A stretch of 64,000 bases of DNA from Arctopsyche grandis (lineage: Eukaryota; Arthropoda; Insecta; Trichoptera; Hydropsychidae): the NCBI RefSeq assembly GCF_051622035.1, contig NC_135358.1, positions 11,600,001 through 11,664,000 on the forward strand. The letters are read 5' to 3'. The notes beneath the pieces are model-generated. The model had not been told where the DNA came from, made no database searches, and was given only the letters and a program-made list of their open reading frames with translations. Numbering within the stretch: position 1 is the first letter of the stretch; every line of letters begins with the position of its first letter. Below, in pieces: positions 26,225 through 38,230 of the stretch. Position numbers and translations under genes: made by a program.

Positions 26225-26762
26225 CCCTTTGAGTGCTAACATCTTTTCTGTTGAGAGCCCGCCACGCTGAAAATTTCGCCAATATTTCCAAAATCACTGC
26301 CCTAGATAACTACCGTCGAGGATTTTGAGTTTTGTAAAGGTGTGTTTAGACTCTCTTATATATCTTGCAAACAATATAAAATAAACAAAAGAAGTCTATT
26401 AATGTTCCTATGAAGTCTAAAACTAGTTCCATCTACTTCATTGTTGTTAAAATATAATGCTCACAATCTAAATTCCAAACTAAAATCTAAAATACTCGGC
26501 AAATAGGGATTTCCATCGGGTAATTCTGCTATGGTTATAAATTCAGACATTCCGGTGTAAACGAGTCTTTATAAACGTTGACAAATGAATGACACGGATT
26601 CACAACCCACGTTCAATGCATTTTTTTTTAATAATACCTTTAATGGCAGGTAGTATTCTTGTTTACTTTGTACATGCTCAATATACAACGCCTATCGGCG
26701 TTTTGCAAGGCGCATGGATTCGTCAGAAAAACGCCGATAGGCGTTGGTAAGCATTCAAAGGA
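26225..26762. mobile_element. piggyBac-like MITE, copy 1
   Basis: TTAA flanks both ends (26221-26224 and 26763-26766). The left terminus is CCCTTTGAGTGCTAAC and the right, reversed, TCCTTTGAATGCTTACC. TTAA targets with CCCTTTG-like termini are typical of the piggyBac superfamily. The 538-bp unit is non-coding. Near the right end AACGCCTATCGGCGTTTTGC is repeated in inverted orientation 30 bp away, giving a hairpin. Confidence 0.8.
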
Positions 26763-26766
26763 TTAA

Positions 26767-27717
26767 CTAACTCTCTTATGTAATTGTCAATATTTCAGAG
26801 ATTTTAATTTACCTGAATATGAAAGGTCATTTTAAAAAAATTATTGGATATAAATTTTAAATAATTTGATTAAATTTCTTTAAAAAATAACATGAAAACA
26901 CGGAAATAGAGAGTGCATGGTAGCATTGAACAGTGCAATTAAACTGATAACCAATTTCAAACGAACAATAAAAATTCTTACACGGTCAATACAGTGACTA
27001 TAAAGGTAAAGTCATTCGACCTTCGCAAGTTACACATTGCAAAAACAAAAGGTACGAAACGTGTCAATATCATTGCGGAAGAAGAGATATCAAACGGTTG
27101 TTCGAAGAAGACCTAACTTAATGTGAACAATGTGTAATACGAGCATCACTCTGACACTATACAATGGTTCGGAAGTTTATTTTAACATCCACGGTCAAGA
27201 GATGTTCATGTTTATCAACATATCCTTGAGATTTACACACGTCCATAAGAAATTTCGCAATTCCAGTTTTTCATTGATCGATAATGTGCGAAACCGCGTG
27301 GGAAGTCATTGGAGTCAATGGAACAGTGTTTGGTGAAATAATGAACATAATTGAATTACAGTACAGAAATTCTGTGTGACCAACACAGGATTCGCTCTAT
27401 CAATTTTGATGATTCCATATGGTAGCCATGATATTACATTGCTAACCTAAATCCAAAAAAAAAATTGCTAGTAAATCCAAAATTATCTAAATTTTATTTA
27501 GGGGAAAATGAAAACTGTTTTCTATAGCACTTAATACTTTATTGCATTACTTTTATCACCATTTTTCTACTTTATTTTTCGTTATAATTGTACAATTTTA
27601 CACAGAACTTGATTAGTTCTGAAATATTAATATAAAATTATTGATTTTGACCTTTGAATGTAGATATTTATATAGATATACGTATGTTATTTTAACAGTA
27701 TGCAGATTATTTGCTAC
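26767..27717. other. Non-coding sequence, no gene recognised
   Basis: Unique AT-rich sequence. No coding or repeat call. Confidence 0.35.
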
Positions 27718-28605
27718 GGTCTCCGTCACAGGCCCGAATGTGAAACGTCCGAAAACATCGGAAGGCAAAGATCGAAAATTGAAAGATCTTAAGTCGAAAG
27801 ATAAAAAAAGGGTGCATGGTAAACGGTACATACTCACTTAATTTGCGCGAGCAGGATACAACAGGAACAAGAGGAACAGGCTTTTCCTCCCGTATTAATG
27901 TGCGCGCACATTAAACAAGGCTGTATGACAAAAAGAGAGATAATTTCACCGCATGCCACTGATATATATTATTTTATTTTATTTTATTTTATTTTATTTT
28001 ATTTTATTGTCAAAAATCAATACACACTCGCCATTACAGATTTGCTCCAATGCGACGGGTGTACGTTAATAAAATACATAAACAATCAGAAATCAGAAAT
28101 ACAGTAATACATACATATAGAATCAGAATATATAGAATATAACAATTAATCAGAAATAATAATCATAGTGACATCTATGGATTTCAGATTACTGTGTATA
28201 ATTAATACAAATTATACACAGGCAGATTTTTGTGACAACAGGATTAGATTTTTTAATACCAATTTTCAGGAACCGTTTCAGCAATGATCAGATAAAATTG
28301 GCAAACTCTGATAGAGAAACGATCGATTTGGAGTCACAAAACCCCCAAATCTAACCAGCAGTGGCGAGGACACGAACCTATGACCTCAGTGATGCTAAAT
28401 ATATACGCTATCACTAAGCCAAACTGCTGGCTTAGTGATAGCGTATATATATATATATATATTATATATATATATATATACATAGTACCGTTTACCTTGC
28501 ACCTTTTCTTTTTGATCTTTCGACTTAAGATCTTTCGATTTTCGATCTTTGCCTTTCGATATTTGCGTTTTCGGTTATTTAACATTCCGGCTCGTCACGG
28601 AGACC
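27718..28605. mobile_element. Long-TIR element, copy B, split by a SINE
   Basis: The left end (GGTCTCCGTCACAGGCCCGA) and right end (reversed GGTCTCCGTGACGAGCCGGA) are inverted repeats that continue with GATCTTAAGTCGAAAGAT. The core is in the opposite orientation to copy A. A SINE (27962-28428) sits in the AT-rich spacer just after CATGCCACTGATATATA. Without the SINE the element would be near 410 bp, as in the complete copy at 53051-53456. Confidence 0.7.
27962..28450 (-). mobile_element. tRNA-derived SINE, copy B, with foldback at its 5' end
   Basis: A near-identical reverse copy of 18779-19215, ending in a (TTTTA)n tail at 27966-28008. Relative to copy A it has one small tandem duplication (near 28198-28220). 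At its 5' end the first 22 nt are followed, after 8 nt, by their exact inverted copy (28399-28420 and 28429-28450), so the terminus can fold into a hairpin. Confidence 0.85.
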
Positions 28606-28612
28606 GATATAA

Positions 28613-28862
28613 TATATATGTATGAGTGGCATGCGGTGAAATTATCTCTCTTTTTGTCATACAGCCTTGTTTAATGTGCGCGCGCAGAATACGGGAGGAA
28701 AAGCCTGTTCCTCTTGTTCCTGTTGTATCCTGCTCGCGCAAATTAAGTGAATATGTACAACAGGGGGGGGGGGGAGACCCTTTTTTATCTTTCGATTTTC
28801 GATCTTTGCCTTCCGATATTTGCGTTTTCGGGCGTTTCACATTCGGGTCCGTGAGGTAGACC
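28613..28862 (+). mobile_element. Long-TIR element, copy C (partial)
   Basis: Core plus right end of the same family, in the orientation of copy A, directly abutting copy B. The right end reversed reads GGGTCTACCTCACGGACCC. Its own left terminal repeat is absent; the right end of copy B sits in its place. Confidence 0.65.
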
Positions 28863-28869
28863 CAGGATC

Positions 28870-29495
28870 ATAATATCATCCAAGTAAAGTGAGTGGGATA
28901 TACATATGTAGATTGATATTATGAAATAATATTATTATTTGTTCTAATATTGTCCTTAAGCAAACTGAAGATGCACAATGTAATTGAATACGTATTACAA
29001 ATCAATAAATTTTTCTTACTAAAGTTAATTATAATATTTCAAACACAAATTTGACTAATAAAATTGAGAAAGAACTGCTTAAAATTATTGAATTTACGTA
29101 ATTTGCGGTTTCGAATGGATACACCACAATATTAGTAATATGGACATATTGGATTGAACGTTGATTAAAAATGTACAATTCGAACTACATTTTCGGCAAA
29201 CGAACCCGTTTGTGATGAAAGTGCTTTCGTCCGAGACAGTTATACCTGACGTCCTTGTGAAAGAAACCGCACTTGGAAAATACGCTACGATTGCATAGAC
29301 GTATCAAAGAGCTCAAGATCGAATCAAAAACCGAAAAAAAAAATGAATCGATCGAAATATTTTGCGTGGTGAATGAAGTCTGGATGGAGTGGGTCACGCG
29401 TGAAGGAGCAGACCTCCAGTAAAAAGTCAGAGAGCCTCGAATGAGTCGTATGTAAATTGAAGATATACCCAGCCAGACAAGAGATGGAAGGTGTT
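28870..29495. other. 5' flank of the glycine-rich gene
   Basis: AT-rich up to about 29180, then GC-richer unique sequence that may contain regulatory elements. A long antisense frame at 29185-29625 overlaps the promoter and first exon and is not supported. Confidence 0.4.
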
Positions 29496-29502
29496 TTGGA
29501 CG

Positions 29503-29508
29503 TATAAA
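29503..29508 (+). promoter_or_regulatory. TATA box of the glycine-rich gene
   Basis: TATAAA in the context CGTATAAAAGCG lies about 125 bp upstream of the start codon at 29634. It predicts a transcription start near 29533, leaving a 5' untranslated region of about 100 nt. Cuticle genes often have strong TATA promoters. Confidence 0.65.
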
Positions 29509-29633
29509 AGCGAATCGACCCACAGATTTCGGTACAATCGTACAACAGCATTCACGCTGTACAGAGATCGTTGGTTGCGTAGTGAGTGCCAAACAGACGA
29601 ATTGTGTTAAGGTGATCCACAACACTCAAAATC

Positions 29634-31876
29634 ATGAATAAACTGGTGAGTTGATACAATATGTCAACAGTGCATTAACAAAAAAATATATAATTTATAG
29701 TAACTTATCATTGTAGTGATTTAAAAAATTTATTTCGTAATATTTTGTTGGTTCATTGAATTTATTACACGAATTCCTTTTTGGTGTTCTAGTACATATG
29801 TAACAGTTTTGTGTATTTCTTGTTTTTATTTGTTGTAGGTTTTGAGTGCACTTTTGTGCACAGCCGTTGTTGTTTCAGCGGTTGACGATGAAGCTGGTGG
29901 AGATGTACAGAGCAGGAGTGGTCCGGAATCGAGACACTTCGGCGGTGGTGGTTTTGGTCTTTACAAACCAGGAGGATATGGTGGAGGATATGGGGGTAGT
30001 GGCGGCTACGGAGGTGGCTACGGAGGTGGCTACGGAGGAGGCTACGGAGGTGGCTACGGAGGTGGCTACGGCGGAGGTAATTTATCACAATTTACTATAA
30101 ATTCAATATAAAATCATCCAAATTTAAATCATTTTCTTATTATTATATAAAAAATATTGTTTTAAAACTTTGCATGCGTTTAAAAAGTATGGTAAGAATA
30201 AAAATTAATTAACTAAAAATGTGTTCTTCTACAAATTGTTATTAAATTTCTTTCTATCTATTATACATACACATTCTTCATATGTTCATGAATTACAAAT
30301 AATCATCATTACAGGCTTTTATCCATATTATGATGGGTACAGACCGGGATACTATGGCGGTTATTACCGACCAGGTAAATTTACTAGAATGTTACACTTC
30401 AGAATAGTAAATGTAATAGATTATAACATATATCATTAGAAAATAACAATAGTATTTATAATAATATAGGCGCGCACCTTAGTTTTTTTTTTTTTATTAC
30501 TTGTGTAGCTTTAGAATATTTTAAATAATTTATAGGACCGATTAATTAATTATTATACTGAAAAATTGTTATGTAATAATTGAAATTCAAGAATGTAACT
30601 TTTTAGCTTCAATGGTTTTTTGAGATTTTTTAAATTTATTTCATTATTTCATTTGTTAAGGTGACCATTTTATCCAAATTCAAAACCAGACATTTTTTCA
30701 AAAAACATATTTCTATATACTTCAATTACTTAGAACAAAGATTGAGGAATCATGGAGGCATATTTATGAAAAAATGAATTCATTAACTTAAAGTGATTAG
30801 CAAACATTTTAAGGTTTAAACATTTAATTTCGTTGTATCACTGGACTATATGTATGTATATTGTTCATCAAAGCAAAAAATCCGTCGGCTTGTACACTTG
30901 TTCCTGATAAACAGAAAAAACCTTTGACTAATTTGCCAATATTTATGTAGGGGATATCATTTTTGTCGAAGAATTTGTATATTTATCCATCTATTAGATA
31001 AAAAAAATCTATTAGCACTACCTACCAGGACAGATACCTAAAAAACCAGTATTGTCCTGGTAAAATCAGAACGAATGGTCACCTTAATATATGTTCATAA
31101 ATTATTGACAACATTTTTCTTTTTTTTTAACATCAAAAATAAATATGTATGTGTATCTGAAATTCACATATGTAAGAAAAAAAACTTGAAGTACATACAT
31201 GTGTAATATTTAATGTAACACTTGAATTTCATTTTTTTTTAAATTATTGATTAAAGGGGGCGTTTTACCCTCTAATATTTTCTTCTGGTGCTTCTCTGAT
31301 CATAAATGTATTAACAATATGAATCAATAACAAAGTTTTATATTTAAATTTGATATAAATGTTTCAATCGTTCTAACATTAGAAAAGGTTATGGTTGAGT
31401 TTAAAAATATGTACATAATGTGAATAAATATAATACATATTCTACGTTGAGCTTTAGTTTCAAAATGTATTTATTAAATTATAGGTTATGGCGGACACAA
31501 GCCATACAAACGACCATATTATGGAAGACCAGGATATAAACCAGGATATGGAGGATTAGGTATCGGAATTGGAATAGGCGGAATTGGAGGAGGCTATGGA
31601 GGAATCGGTGGAGGTTATGGAGGAATTGGCGGAGGTTATGGAGGAATTGGCGGAGGCTACGGCGGATATGGTGGACACGGAGGATATGGTGGACAAGGAG
31701 GATATGGTGGACAAGGAGGATATGGTGGATATGGTGGACAAGGAGGATATGGTGGATATGGTGGACAAGGAGGATACGGTGGTGGTTATGATGATTACGA
31801 TTATGACGGATACGGCAGAAATGCAGGAAGATCGGCAGCCAAAGCATCGGCCACAGCATCCTCTAAAAGTCAATAG
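29634..31876 (+). CDS. Glycine-rich secreted (cuticle-type) protein
   Basis: Four exons, 29634-29645, 29839-30076, 30315-30374 and 31485-31876, join in frame (phases 0, 1, 1) and give 233 residues. The tiny first exon encodes only MNKL, a layout very common in insect cuticular protein genes, where a long first intron splits the signal peptide. The signal peptide is MNKLVLSALLCTAVVVSA. The mature protein is built of GGY repeats: GYGG/GGGYGG in exon 2, a Tyr-Pro-Arg segment in exon 3 (GFYPYYDGYRPGYYGGYY), then GIGGG and GGYGGQ repeats and an Asp/Tyr patch in exon 4, ending in an Ala/Ser-rich tail. Glycine- and tyrosine-rich proteins of this kind are structural components of cuticle, cross-linked through Tyr; a silk or other extracellular role cannot be excluded. 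Intron 3 (1.1 kb) contains a MITE. Alternate-frame Gly/Ser/His-rich frames on both strands are shadows. Confidence 0.85.
30660..31083. mobile_element. TTAA-flanked MITE in intron 3 of the glycine-rich gene
   Basis: TTAA at 30656-30659 and 31084-31087 flanks GGTGACCAT inverted ends. Subterminal AAACCAGACATT and, near the right end, AAACCAGTATTGTCCTGG are partly inverted. There is no coding. TTAA targets suit piggyBac or Kolobok types. A degenerate copy lies at 4546-4925. Confidence 0.7.
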
Positions 31877-32349
31877 AATTTAAATCCAACAAAAAAACCA
31901 TACCAAATAATGCTTTTGATTCGATCAAAAGTGTGTAACGAACTATTCAGGTGATTCACGCAAAAGTTAAAAATGTGTTAAGTACACCTTTGAATATAAT
32001 GGAAGAAAATCTGTGAAATAATTTATTTGAAAATCATATTCATTCATATATTTTCATGAGTGTGCAAAACAACTCTTCATTATACATATCATGTCATTTA
32101 TTTATTTATAATGTCTTAAAACAACACCTTCGAAAATTGTAACTGTATTCAAATGTAAAAAATAAGATGTAAATATTTTTATACAAAGAAAACATGTTAA
32201 ACGTATTTATTCACATTGTTTTATTTCATTTTATAATATTATACAAGTACAATGGCCATTGACGTTCAATGAACGGTTTAAAAAAATAATAAAATCAGAA
32301 GCACATAAGGAATGTAAAAGAATTGTATAAAAATCATATACAATATATA
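31877..32349. other. 3' flank of the glycine-rich gene
   Basis: Probable 3' untranslated region and AT-rich downstream DNA. No further gene is seen. Confidence 0.4.
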
Positions 32350-32725
32350 ATATCGCTTTTCTGTGTGTATGTGTGTGTATCTGCGATAACGCTCGCCATG
32401 CTATAATAGTCGTTTCGATTCAACAGAAAAAACTTCTATATATACTGTTTGCTACCAATGTTTCCTCTAGGCAAGTCTCGGAGCATTTAGCGCCATCTAT
32501 TGAAAATTTATTTGATTCATTTTCCATTGGTGTTTTATATTGTTTATATGTATTATAGGTAGGTAGGTAGTTGTTACCTTTTTTTCATATTAAATTAAAT
32601 TAAGAAGAGGTTAGTAAAAAAACACGACTGCGTGCGGATCAAACACAGGACCGAAACATTTATTTTATTGAATAACTTAATATGCCATAACCCATGCGAT
32701 GATATAGCATCGAGCACAACACTAG
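32350..32725 (+). mobile_element. Helitron-like element family 1, copy 3
   Basis: This is the most complete copy: CTGTGTGTATGTGTGTGTAT at the 5' side, GATAACGCTCGCCATGCTAT, the GCGCCATCTATTGAAAATTT block, TGCGTGCGGATCAAACACAG, then the GATGATATAGCATC hairpin and CTAG before T. Confidence 0.65.
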
Positions 32726-32739
32726 TTATTTATATAACA

Positions 32740-33132
32740 CTAGCTGAACCCGGTATGCGTTGCAATGCCAGAATAACGCATGCAATTCCCGTTCCCGTTC
32801 CCGTTTCTCGATGTGTTTCGATAAGTAAATGTTTCAATTTCAAATTAATATTTAATAATCAAATTAAATTACAGTAATGATAATTTGTCGGAAAAACGCA
32901 GGTGGAGAACACATTTGAAATTATTCAATTGTTTGTTTATTTTACCCTAACAACGCAGGTGGCGAAGCGAACACATTTGAAATTATTGCGTTGAAATGCC
33001 ACTCATTCCTGTTTTCCCGTTTCCGTTCCCGTTTTTGGGCGATTTTTGTTACAGAAGCCATTGCGGGCATACACACAATAAATCATGTAAGTATAGAAAC
33101 GCATACGTGGCAGACAGACCAACAAATATTGA
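32740..33132 (-). mobile_element. Helitron-like element family 2, copy 2
   Basis: Read on the minus strand it starts with TC after A (TCAATATTTGTTGG) and ends GCATACCGGGTTCAGCTAG before T. It contains two related AACGCAGGTGG units and CCCGTTCC tracts. It starts only 14 bp after a family 1 copy. Confidence 0.6.
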
Positions 33133-33255
33133 TTTTTATATACATATGTAGATTCAAATGAAAATTTATACGTATTAATTTTTAACTATAGACTACATTA
33201 TTTATTAAAATAGCTACTAAGACAAGTTTAATAACAATTAGTAGATACATTATAA

Positions 33256-33608
33256 CAGTGGCATGGTGGGGGCGAATGACGCCCGGGGCAAACATTTATT
33301 ATGCCAACTCCCCTCCTTCCATCATATTTGCTAACTCTTTGTCTTAAATACAACTTAGGCTTTCGGGTTTAAATCTGACGCTGCATTTTCATTGTTTTCA
33401 ATCCAAAGGTTAGAAAGACTGCATGCTTGATAGACGGACACTCATAAACTTTAATATTTTTGGCGAATTTCGACGACGAATTTATCACCCGCTCACATTG
33501 TACTTTTCGAAGTGAGTCTAAATACATATGTATGTAAGTTACAAAATATGTATGACATTTTGTGGCACACACAAATGTACCCCCCCCCCTCAATTGTTAA
33601 GCCACTGC
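33256..33608. mobile_element. Possible hAT-like MITE
   Basis: The left end reads CAGTGGCATGG and the right end reversed CAGTGGCTTAAC, with a G run inside each end (GGTGGGGGCG and a long C run near 33582-33591). The candidate 8-bp flanks CATTATAA and CATTCGTT match only in part, so the call is tentative. Confidence 0.35.
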
Positions 33609-33757
33609 ATTCGTTTAAAATAATTCTATAGTCAATATAAAATAATAAATAAAACAGTGTGTTAGTATTATAGATGCTATATATTATATTTTTTACATTA
33701 TAACTTTATTCAAACAATACGTACTATAAGAATAATATAAAATCTACATTTAAAACT

Positions 33758-36700
33758 TTAGCTTCCAAACCAATCAGACGTCATCGAACCGAAAAAGGCA
33801 GCTGCTCCCGATCTGACAATATTAGAGGTAGCTGCAGAACTAGAGCTTGATGAATTGGCACTATCTTGATAAGAAACATTTTTCGCACTCAATGGACTTG
33901 TTTGAACTTGCTTCTTACGCTAAAAATATTTTAAGCAATCATCATTTCATAAATGATTATCAACACAAATTCAATTAGATACAATAAATTAAAAAAAAAA
34001 AACAACAACAAAAAAATGCATTTGATGATTATTCGTTTTGGAATATATTATGTATACAATTTGGTACAAAATATACTGAATATGTGAATTATCAAAAATA
34101 CGTCAGTATCAAATTAAAAGAAAGATCAGGTTTTAGATTACAAAATTAGTGTTGAACTTTGCCGCAGTTATGATTTCCGTAATTGTACAATATTTACTCA
34201 TTTGGCGAATGTGTAAAAATTGTTTCAACAAAATATCGTATGAGAAAAAAATTATTTAACACTGAGCATGATGAACACAAAGCCAGCAGCATAAATAAAC
34301 AGTATGTTACAAATATTAATAAAAAATACAAAAAGGAAAAAAAATAAATAAACAGAAACACGTTTTCAAACACATGCTATCCAAATAATTTATTTATAAG
34401 TCAATACCTTCTACTTTAATTAAATACCAAAAGGATCTTCATATTGTAACTGGAATTAAAATATATAATAAAAACAGGGAGATAACAATATAAGTCAGCA
34501 ATTAACTAATTCCTGTTTCAGACTAGAAAATAATATATTTTAACGCTATAATCAAAGTACATTCTAATAAAGTATAACACCTATGCATTTGAATAAAATT
34601 AAAATCAACCTGTTTTTCATTTTGTTTCCGGATTGATGACAGAGGTGCAGTCACAGGTAGTAAAGGAAACCATGCGATGGACGAATTCCCTTGACTAGCC
34701 AAAATGAAAGCATTCGGATCTCTATCAGATGTACCGCCAGATGTAAGAGGCTTCGGTCCAATAATAGAATTCAACTGATCGTGATTCGGTATCATACTTC
34801 CGAACAAAGTCTGAAATTTTGAATAAATCATAAGAATAACTGTGTATTTGTAAAAAGAAACACATCATAATAACAATCGATTAATTACTTGTACTCGCTG
34901 AACGGACCGCTTAGCATTGACTTGCATGTGCGGATAAAATACGTCATAATCGAAAGGGTCTATTTTTTCTTTCAACAGGTCGCATATTTCGTGACTGTCT
35001 GATAATAACTTCTTGTTCTCTCTGGTTACTAACAACAAAGTTAAATGACGAACGTCCATCATCAATTGCAGAGCACATTTTTGATTGATTTCGTCAGACT
35101 TATCTTTTATAACACGCGAGAAATATTTCAAGGTTTTATCAGCTACAGTTTCAATGAAGTTCGAATGAATTTTTTTAGGCAAAGTGTGTGGTACAACTTC
35201 GTCTAATATACGACTGGCCAAGTAAATAAATTCTTGAAGTTTTATAGAAGGTCCGGCTGGGATTTTTATAGTCGATGATATCGGTTGATCCTGATCGTCT
35301 TTTTCTTCAATGGTGATGGCATCCCATTGCTGAGGAAAATACATAGAAAATTCAATGTTAGTAATTATCTACGCATCTAATGTTTCATTTAAGTACTTTT
35401 TACATACCACAAGTAAATAGTTGATGTTCGCAGCCATAGTAAATTCTTGAGGCATATCTAATAAAAGTTCCTCTATTTTTTTTATCGCATTATCAACCCA
35501 ATGCGTCCAGCATAAATGGCAATTCTCGTCCAAAATCTTACACACTTCATCCCACAATGCCGTATTGTCGGCGTCTGGGATTTGAAACTCCTCGTATAAT
35601 AGAATTGATTGTACTTGAAGGGGCACAAAACATGAACGCAAATTCGGCACTAATTGAGGTATAGCTTGCAACAGCCTTGAAGTCAATATTGAACGATTGA
35701 ATGGCAGGTCGGATGTCGTATTTTCTTTAGATTTTTTTAGACAATCGTCGTGAATATATTCGATTATGCTAAAAACAAATTATCAATTTATATGTTTAAA
35801 TGAATAATTACATTTTCTATTCAAAACAAATGAAATCATGCAAACCTTTTGATTTGCTTTTTAGAAACTTCATGCAAAAAGTTTTCGACGTCTGCTCTAT
35901 CGCAGAATAGTTTTATTTGTCCATAATCCTTTACTGGTTTTTCGGATAGAACATGTTTTACATCTTCTTCAAAGTCTGACTGGTTGGCATTGCTTGCACT
36001 TGTGCCATATAAATAAATTTGTAAATCTTCGAGAAGACTTTGCAGGCCTGAATTGAAATTTATGCAAACGTTTTCTAATTTAGGCGTAAAGCCTCTATCT
36101 TGCATAGCCATACCTGAAAGATCACGTAGTTTTATGTGTAACAGATTTAATATCATAATCATATTCTTTATATTCTATTTATTGTGCAAACCTTTCATTA
36201 TATCATTGACGGCAATGATAATATCATCATCGGCATCGATGAAAGATTCCGATATTAAATCATTCCAAACAAACCAATTTAAATTCACTTCTTTTTCTTT
36301 TGAATTCGGATTTAAAACACTTTCCAATAGCTTATTAAAATTATCCTTAAAAGTCTTAGTAATTTGTTCCCATTTTGAAGAAATTGCATCTTTTACTCGT
36401 TTAGTAACAAGCGGTTGAAATTGAGAAGTCCAAATATTTGAATACTGTTGATCTATTGTGAGTGCTTTGCATATATCCGACCAGTTGTTAGGAATTTCTA
36501 GGATAACATTTTACAATTTATAGCAAACTTATAAAAAAAAATATATTTTAAATATAATTATTAGATTAACCTATAGCTAATGCATTTTCTCTAATCAAAT
36601 GCAAAGATTTGGCACTATTAATGTATTTTAAAAATGATTCAACACGTTCTGAGGAAAACTGTTGAACCCATTTCATCCATGTAGAGACACATTGAAAAAG

Positions 36701-38230
36701 TTCTTCTTTATTTACGGCTTTTAGAGGTGCAGCGGGTGTCAATCTAAACAACAAAATGTATATTTTAAGCTTATTACACTTGTTACATACATACATATAT
36801 GCCATAAAAATATTTTTAATTTAAAATTGATGTTGTACCTATAATCGGCTATAACAGACGGAAGTAATTTAAAACCTGACGAGTCATGACATTGAACCAA
36901 AGCTATTAATGGTGGTGAATCTTTCTTATAGAGATTATTTAATTTTTGGAGTATCAAGCCGTCTTCATTTTCTAAAAGTATCCAAGTATTTTAATTTAGT
37001 TTATAATTATGCAGAAACAAAAATGAAATGAATTGACTTACCCACAAAGCAGCTGTATAATAATTCCAACGTTCTTATAATAACTTTGACACAGGCACAT
37101 ATTCTATCTTTGATATCATCTTTGATATTGCCCGCTGAAATGCTAGATTCAACACTTTTGTTTAAAATGGTCGAAAGACTGTTTGTGCTGTGTAGAGTTA
37201 TGAATGTTTTCATCAAATCTACTAAACTTTTATTTCTGTCTAATAGATACAAACTAGCCAAGCAAGAGGCTGCAACCTTCAAAAAACACGTAGGAAAAAC
37301 ATAATGTTAAAAATCAGTGAAATAATTAAAATTTTTATAAGTATTTAAACAAAAAAAAAACAGGAAAAACCTCTGGTTTGATATCAAAATTTTCCAATTT
37401 ATTATGACATGCTTTAATCAAACATTCATTGAAATTACTCAAAGAATTCCACTGCCTATGTACAACGGGCATTAAAGCAGAAATATTTTTATTAGCATTT
37501 TGACCTCCAGTTTCTAACTGAAGCCCTAAAATTAAAATTAAATATATGTAGATATATATAATTAAAATTGAATTTGAAAAAATGATAATGAAAAATATTT
37601 CTTCATACAAACCTGTATAAATGTGTCTAGCTAGTAAAAACAACTGAGTTGCCGTCAAAAAGTCTTCAACGTCCACATTGCTCCAAATCTGCTCCGGGAT
37701 TTCCATTAAAAGCTTTATCTGAATCGCTATCCCGTGAGTCGTCCTATTTACCACAGGTCTATAAAATACGTTAGAACATTACATCAAACACATTTTGATC
37801 TTCCATCAAATCAAACCAAAATTCACCTTTCCACACTTGTAGAGTTGGTATTATTTTTAAAACCAATCAAGTAGGTGTCGTGCAGTTTTTGACACGTACT
37901 TGTCATATCATCTATGTTCTGAATGCAATTGTTAACGGTGGATTTCATTTCACCAATCGTATCAGCCGCCTCAATGAGGTCTCTATATTTCTCGCTAAAA
38001 TAATGAAATATCATGTGTCGAATAAATATTTAGCTGTAGTCTAACAGTAGGTAGGAGAGATGACAGGTCGAATAAATAAATATATTATCTTACCCAACCA
38101 TGATTCGAAGCTCTTCCTTTTTCCTCTCAATTTCAAGCAAAAGCTTTTTTTGGATGTCATCTATTTCAGTAATCCAGTGTTGTTGAAACAACACGTCTGG
38201 ATTAATATTCAACAAATTGCTGTCCGGCAT
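33758..38230 (-). CDS. COG1: COG1, conserved oligomeric Golgi complex subunit 1
   Basis: Thirteen exons (38230-38094, 37994-37827, 37758-37613, 37525-37371, 37276-37042, 36971-36839, 36743-36571, 36497-36192, 36113-35846, 35768-35408, 35329-34889, 34810-34610, 33919-33758) join in frame to 2886 nt, 961 residues, close to the roughly 980 of vertebrate COG1. COG is an eight-subunit tether on the cytosolic face of the Golgi that captures recycling vesicles and keeps glycosylation enzymes in place; COG1 bridges the two lobes. The N-terminal Vps51-type helical region carries the diagnostic KYRDLIEAADTIGEM (residues 48-62), followed by helical-rod sequence such as LLARHIYTGL. The C-terminus has the conserved AAAFFGSMTSDWFG. 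The start ATG gives the expected N-terminus (MPDSNLL). No frameshift is present. A possible alternative last exon lies at 34420-34449. Confidence 0.95.
34420..34449 (-). other. Candidate alternative terminal exon of COG1
   Basis: In the intron before the last exon, an acceptor (TTTAATTCCAG) is followed by an in-frame LQYEDPFGI and a stop. Spliced to the end of exon 12 (phase 0) it would replace the conserved C-terminus by nine residues. The evidence is only acceptor and frame, so it may be chance. Confidence 0.3.

Noticed and set aside
29185-29625. Antisense frame of 146 codons over the promoter of the glycine-rich gene
   Set aside because: It overlaps the TATA box and 5' region of a well-supported gene; composition is not protein-like and there is no domain.
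31479-31883. His-, Ser- or Met-rich frames on both strands over the last exon of the glycine-rich gene
   Set aside because: They are shadow frames caused by the GGY codon repeats.
33950-34600. Extra in-frame exons of COG1 between the last two exons
   Set aside because: Exons 12 and 13 already join in phase 0 and give the conserved C-terminus; only the short alternative end at 34420-34449 merited mention.
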